This document shows, piece after piece, positions 12,921 through 15,171 of a DNA stretch of 15,171 nt (position 1 is the stretch's first letter; each line of letters begins with the position of its first letter). Below the pieces are notes generated by a model that saw only the letters and a list, made by a program, of their open reading frames with translations, ran no database searches and had not been told where the DNA came from. The stretch is from Bacillota bacterium (GTDB taxonomy: Bacteria; Bacillota; Dehalobacteriia; UBA4068; UBA4997), in NCBI GenBank assembly GCA_017398165.1, contig JAFQHB010000084.1, positions 1-15,171 on the forward strand, read 5' to 3'. Made by a program: the position numbers and the translations under genes.

Positions 12921-15171
12921 ATGGTACAATTCGTTCATTTGCATAATCACAGTGAGTATTCGCTGCTGGACGGTGCGGCCAGAATCAAGCAGATGGTGGC
13001 CAAATGCGCCGATATGGGTATGCCGGCAGTGGCGGTGACGGATCACGGCAATATGTTTGGCGTGCTGAAGCTCTATGAGGAGTGCAAAAAGGTGAGCAAA
13101 GAGCGCGAGGCCCAGGGGCTGCCGGGTATTAAGCCGGTCATTGGCTGTGAGTTTTACGTGGCGCCGCGTTCACGCTTCCTCAAAGAGGGCAAGGAGGACA
13201 AGAGCACTTACCATCTGGTGCTGCTGGCCGAAAACCAGCAGGGCTACCGCAATCTCTGTAAGCTGAACGCTATCGCCTATCTGGAGGGCTTCTATTACAA
13301 GCCGCGTATCGACCGCGAGGTGCTGCGCGAATACAGCGAGGGGCTTATCTGTCTTTCGGCCTGTCTGGCGGGCGAGGTCATCCAGGCGCTGCTGGAAGGC
13401 GAGGAGAAAGACGCTTATGATATTGCCCGCGAATACCTGGATATTTTTGGGCGGGATAATTATTTTATCGAGCTGCAGGATCACGGTCTGGAGGAACAGC
13501 GGCTGACCAACCCGATGCTAATCAAGCTGGCGCACGACCTCAATATCGGGCTTGTCTGCACCAACGACTGCCATTATATCAGCCGTGAGGATGCCGACTG
13601 GCACGATATTCTGCTGTGCGTACAGACAGGCCGCCTGCTCAGCGATCCTACCCGTATGCGTTTCCCCAATGATGAGTTTTACCTGAAATCGGCCGAGGAA
13701 ATGGAGCTGCTTTTTGGTGAGTGGCCGGAGGCACTCTCCAATACCGTCAAAATTGCCGAGCGCTGCCACGTAAATCTGGATAAGCACGCGCAGGCCGATC
13801 TGCCCATCGTTGATGTGCCGGAGGGGCACGATCTCGAGAGCTATCTGCGCTATCTCTGCGAGGAGGGTCTGAAGAAACGCTACGCCGAGATAACGCCTGA
13901 GCTGCGCGAGCGGCTGGATTATGAGCTGGGCATCATCAATCATATGCGTTTCCCCGGGTATTTCCTGGTGGTGTGGGATCTGGTGAATTTCTGCCACGAA
14001 AACGGTATTCTGGTCGGCCCGGGGCGTGGTTCGGCGGCAGGCTCGCTGGTGGCCTACTGTCTGGGGCTTACCAATATCGACCCGATACGCTATCACCTGA
14101 TCTTTGAGAGATTTTTGAACCCCGAGCGTGTCAGTATGCCTGATATTGATACTGATTTCTGCGTGCGCCGCCGCGGCGAGGTAATTGATTATCTGGTGGA
14201 GAAATACGGCGCCGATAAGGTGGGTCAGATCGTTACCTTTGGTACTATGAAATCCAAGCTGGTGGTGCGTGATGTCGGCAGGGTGCTGGATATGTCGGTG
14301 GCCGAGGTCAATAAGATCGCCAAGCTGATCCCCAACGACCTGAAGATGACTCTGCCCAAGGCATTGCAGGAATCGCAGGAATTAAAGCAGCTCTATGATG
14401 AGGACGAGCGTGTACGCCGCCTGATAGATACCTCGATGAAGCTGGAAAGTATGCCGAGACATACGGGTACGCACGCGGCAGGCGTGGTGATATCCCCCGC
14501 ACCTGTCACCGATTATATGCCGTGCTTTAAGATCGGCGAGAATATCCTGACGACACAGTTTGAGAAGGAGCAGGTGGAGGAGCAGGGCCTGCTGAAAATG
14601 GATATTCTGGGTCTGCGTACGCTGACGGTGATCGGTGATGCGCTGGAGAATATCCGCAAAAGCCGTGGTATAGAGGTGGATATCGATAATATACCGCTGG
14701 ATGATAAACCTACCTATGATATGCTGTGCGCCGGTGAGACCGGGGCGGTGTTCCAGTTGGAAAGTGACGGTATGCGGTCTTATCTGCGGGCGCTGCACCC
14801 CGAGCGTATCGAGGATATTATCGCTATGGTGGCGCTGTATCGCCCCGGCCCGCTGGAGGGCGGTATGGTCAGCGATTTCATCAAGCGCAAGCACGGTGAG
14901 ACCAAGGTGGAATATCCGCACCCGATGCTGAAGCCTGTACTGGACGAAACATACGGCGTTATGGTCTATCAGGAGCAGATCATGCAGGTCGCCAGCACTA
15001 TGGCAGGCTTTACGCTGGGGCAGGCTGATGAGCTGCGCCGCGCGATGGGCAAGAAAAAGGCCGAGGTATTGGCTGCCAAACGTCTGGACTTTCTGGATGG
15101 TGCACTGAAAAACGGCGTGGATGAGAAAACCGCCAACGAGGTTTTCGACCTGATGGAGTTTTTCTCGGGCT
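12921..15171 (+). CDS. dnaE: DNA polymerase III subunit alpha, DnaE (3' end missing)
   Basis: This is the catalytic replicase subunit. The frame is open from ATG 12921 to the window end, giving 750 codons of a protein normally near 1,150 residues. The N-terminal PHP domain opens with HLHNHSEYSLLDG (His6, His8, His10). The palm has VGPGRGSAAGSLVAY and PDIDTDF (Asp408, Asp410). The third catalytic aspartate is Asp561 in MDILGL. ALYRPGPLEGGMVSDFIKRKHG and YQEQIMQVAS follow. The last residues, MEFFSG, match the family stretch leading to GYGFNKSH. No proofreading exonuclease is inserted, which separates it from PolC. No frameshift was found when I read the frame throughout. Confidence 0.98.
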   Translation, partial: MVQFVHLHNHSEYSLLDGAARIKQMVAKCADMGMPAVAVTDHGNMFGVLKLYEECKKVSKEREAQGLPGIKPVIGCEFYVAPRSRFLKEGKEDKSTYHLVLLAENQQGYRNLCKLNAIAYLEGFYYKPRIDREVLREYSEGLICLSACLAGEVIQALLEGEEKDAYDIAREYLDIFGRDNYFIELQDHGLEEQRLTNPMLIKLAHDLNIGLVCTNDCHYISREDADWHDILLCVQTGRLLSDPTRMRFPNDEFYLKSAEEMELLFGEWPEALSNTVKIAERCHVNLDKHAQADLPIVDVPEGHDLESYLRYLCEEGLKKRYAEITPELRERLDYELGIINHMRFPGYFLVVWDLVNFCHENGILVGPGRGSAAGSLVAYCLGLTNIDPIRYHLIFERFLNPERVSMPDIDTDFCVRRRGEVIDYLVEKYGADKVGQIVTFGTMKSKLVVRDVGRVLDMSVAEVNKIAKLIPNDLKMTLPKALQESQELKQLYDEDERVRRLIDTSMKLESMPRHTGTHAAGVVISPAPVTDYMPCFKIGENILTTQFEKEQVEEQGLLKMDILGLRTLTVIGDALENIRKSRGIEVDIDNIPLDDKPTYDMLCAGETGAVFQLESDGMRSYLRALHPERIEDIIAMVALYRPGPLEGGMVSDFIKRKHGETKVEYPHPMLKPVLDETYGVMVYQEQIMQVASTMAGFTLGQADELRRAMGKKKAEVLAAKRLDFLDGALKNGVDEKTANEVFDLMEFFSG

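Noticed and set aside
1..15171. Prophage, insertion sequence, CRISPR, tRNA or rRNA content
   Set aside because: I looked for transposase, integrase, spaced direct repeats and RNA gene signatures and saw none. All large frames are accounted for by chromosomal genes.

Overview
The window is a stretch of chromosome from a Firmicutes (Bacillota) bacterium of fairly high GC. A gut-type Clostridia or Negativicutes member fits best, but I cannot name a genus from sequence alone. The evidence is the HrcA-class heat-shock order hrcA-grpE-dnaK-dnaJ-prmA, strong Shine-Dalgarno sequences, a DnaK of 610 residues, a LytR-CpsA-Psr (LCP) cell-wall enzyme and a three-gene polar amino acid ABC transporter. I see no phage genes, insertion sequences, CRISPR arrays, tRNAs or rRNAs.

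Layout. (1) Positions 1-7210, plus strand: the 3' part of hrcA, then grpE, dnaK, dnaJ, prmA and mtaD (5-methylthioadenosine/S-adenosylhomocysteine deaminase). Gaps from dnaK to mtaD are 14-44 bases, so the set looks co-transcribed. HrcA is the repressor, GrpE-DnaK-DnaJ are the chaperone cycle, PrmA uses S-adenosylmethionine and MtaD acts on the resulting by-product. (2) Positions 7293-7619, minus strand: a small three-helix membrane protein of unknown function, convergent with mtaD and ending inside a hairpin terminator. (3) Positions 7696-10502, minus strand: an ABC importer operon (lipoprotein binding protein, permease, ATPase) with a near-consensus promoter, a leader of about 180 bases, an intercistronic hairpin and a strong terminator. 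(4) Positions 10288-10831: a divergent control region with promoters facing both ways, a dyad, an 11-bp tandem repeat and a pentamer-rich leader. (5) Positions 10832-15171, plus strand: an LCP gene, radC, a strongly palindromic intergenic element and the first 750 codons of dnaE, which runs off the end.

The coding content is mainly housekeeping. The most interesting signals are non-coding. One is the transporter leader, which has a candidate 54-codon ORF overlapping the binding-protein start by ATGA and a three-arm RNA arrangement that could switch. Another is the perfect tandem 11-mer upstream of the LCP promoter. The third is the compound palindrome between radC and dnaE. Two smaller points are the prmA-mtaD linkage and an in-frame 12-bp minisatellite at the start of radC. 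I did not find a clearly new multi-gene system.
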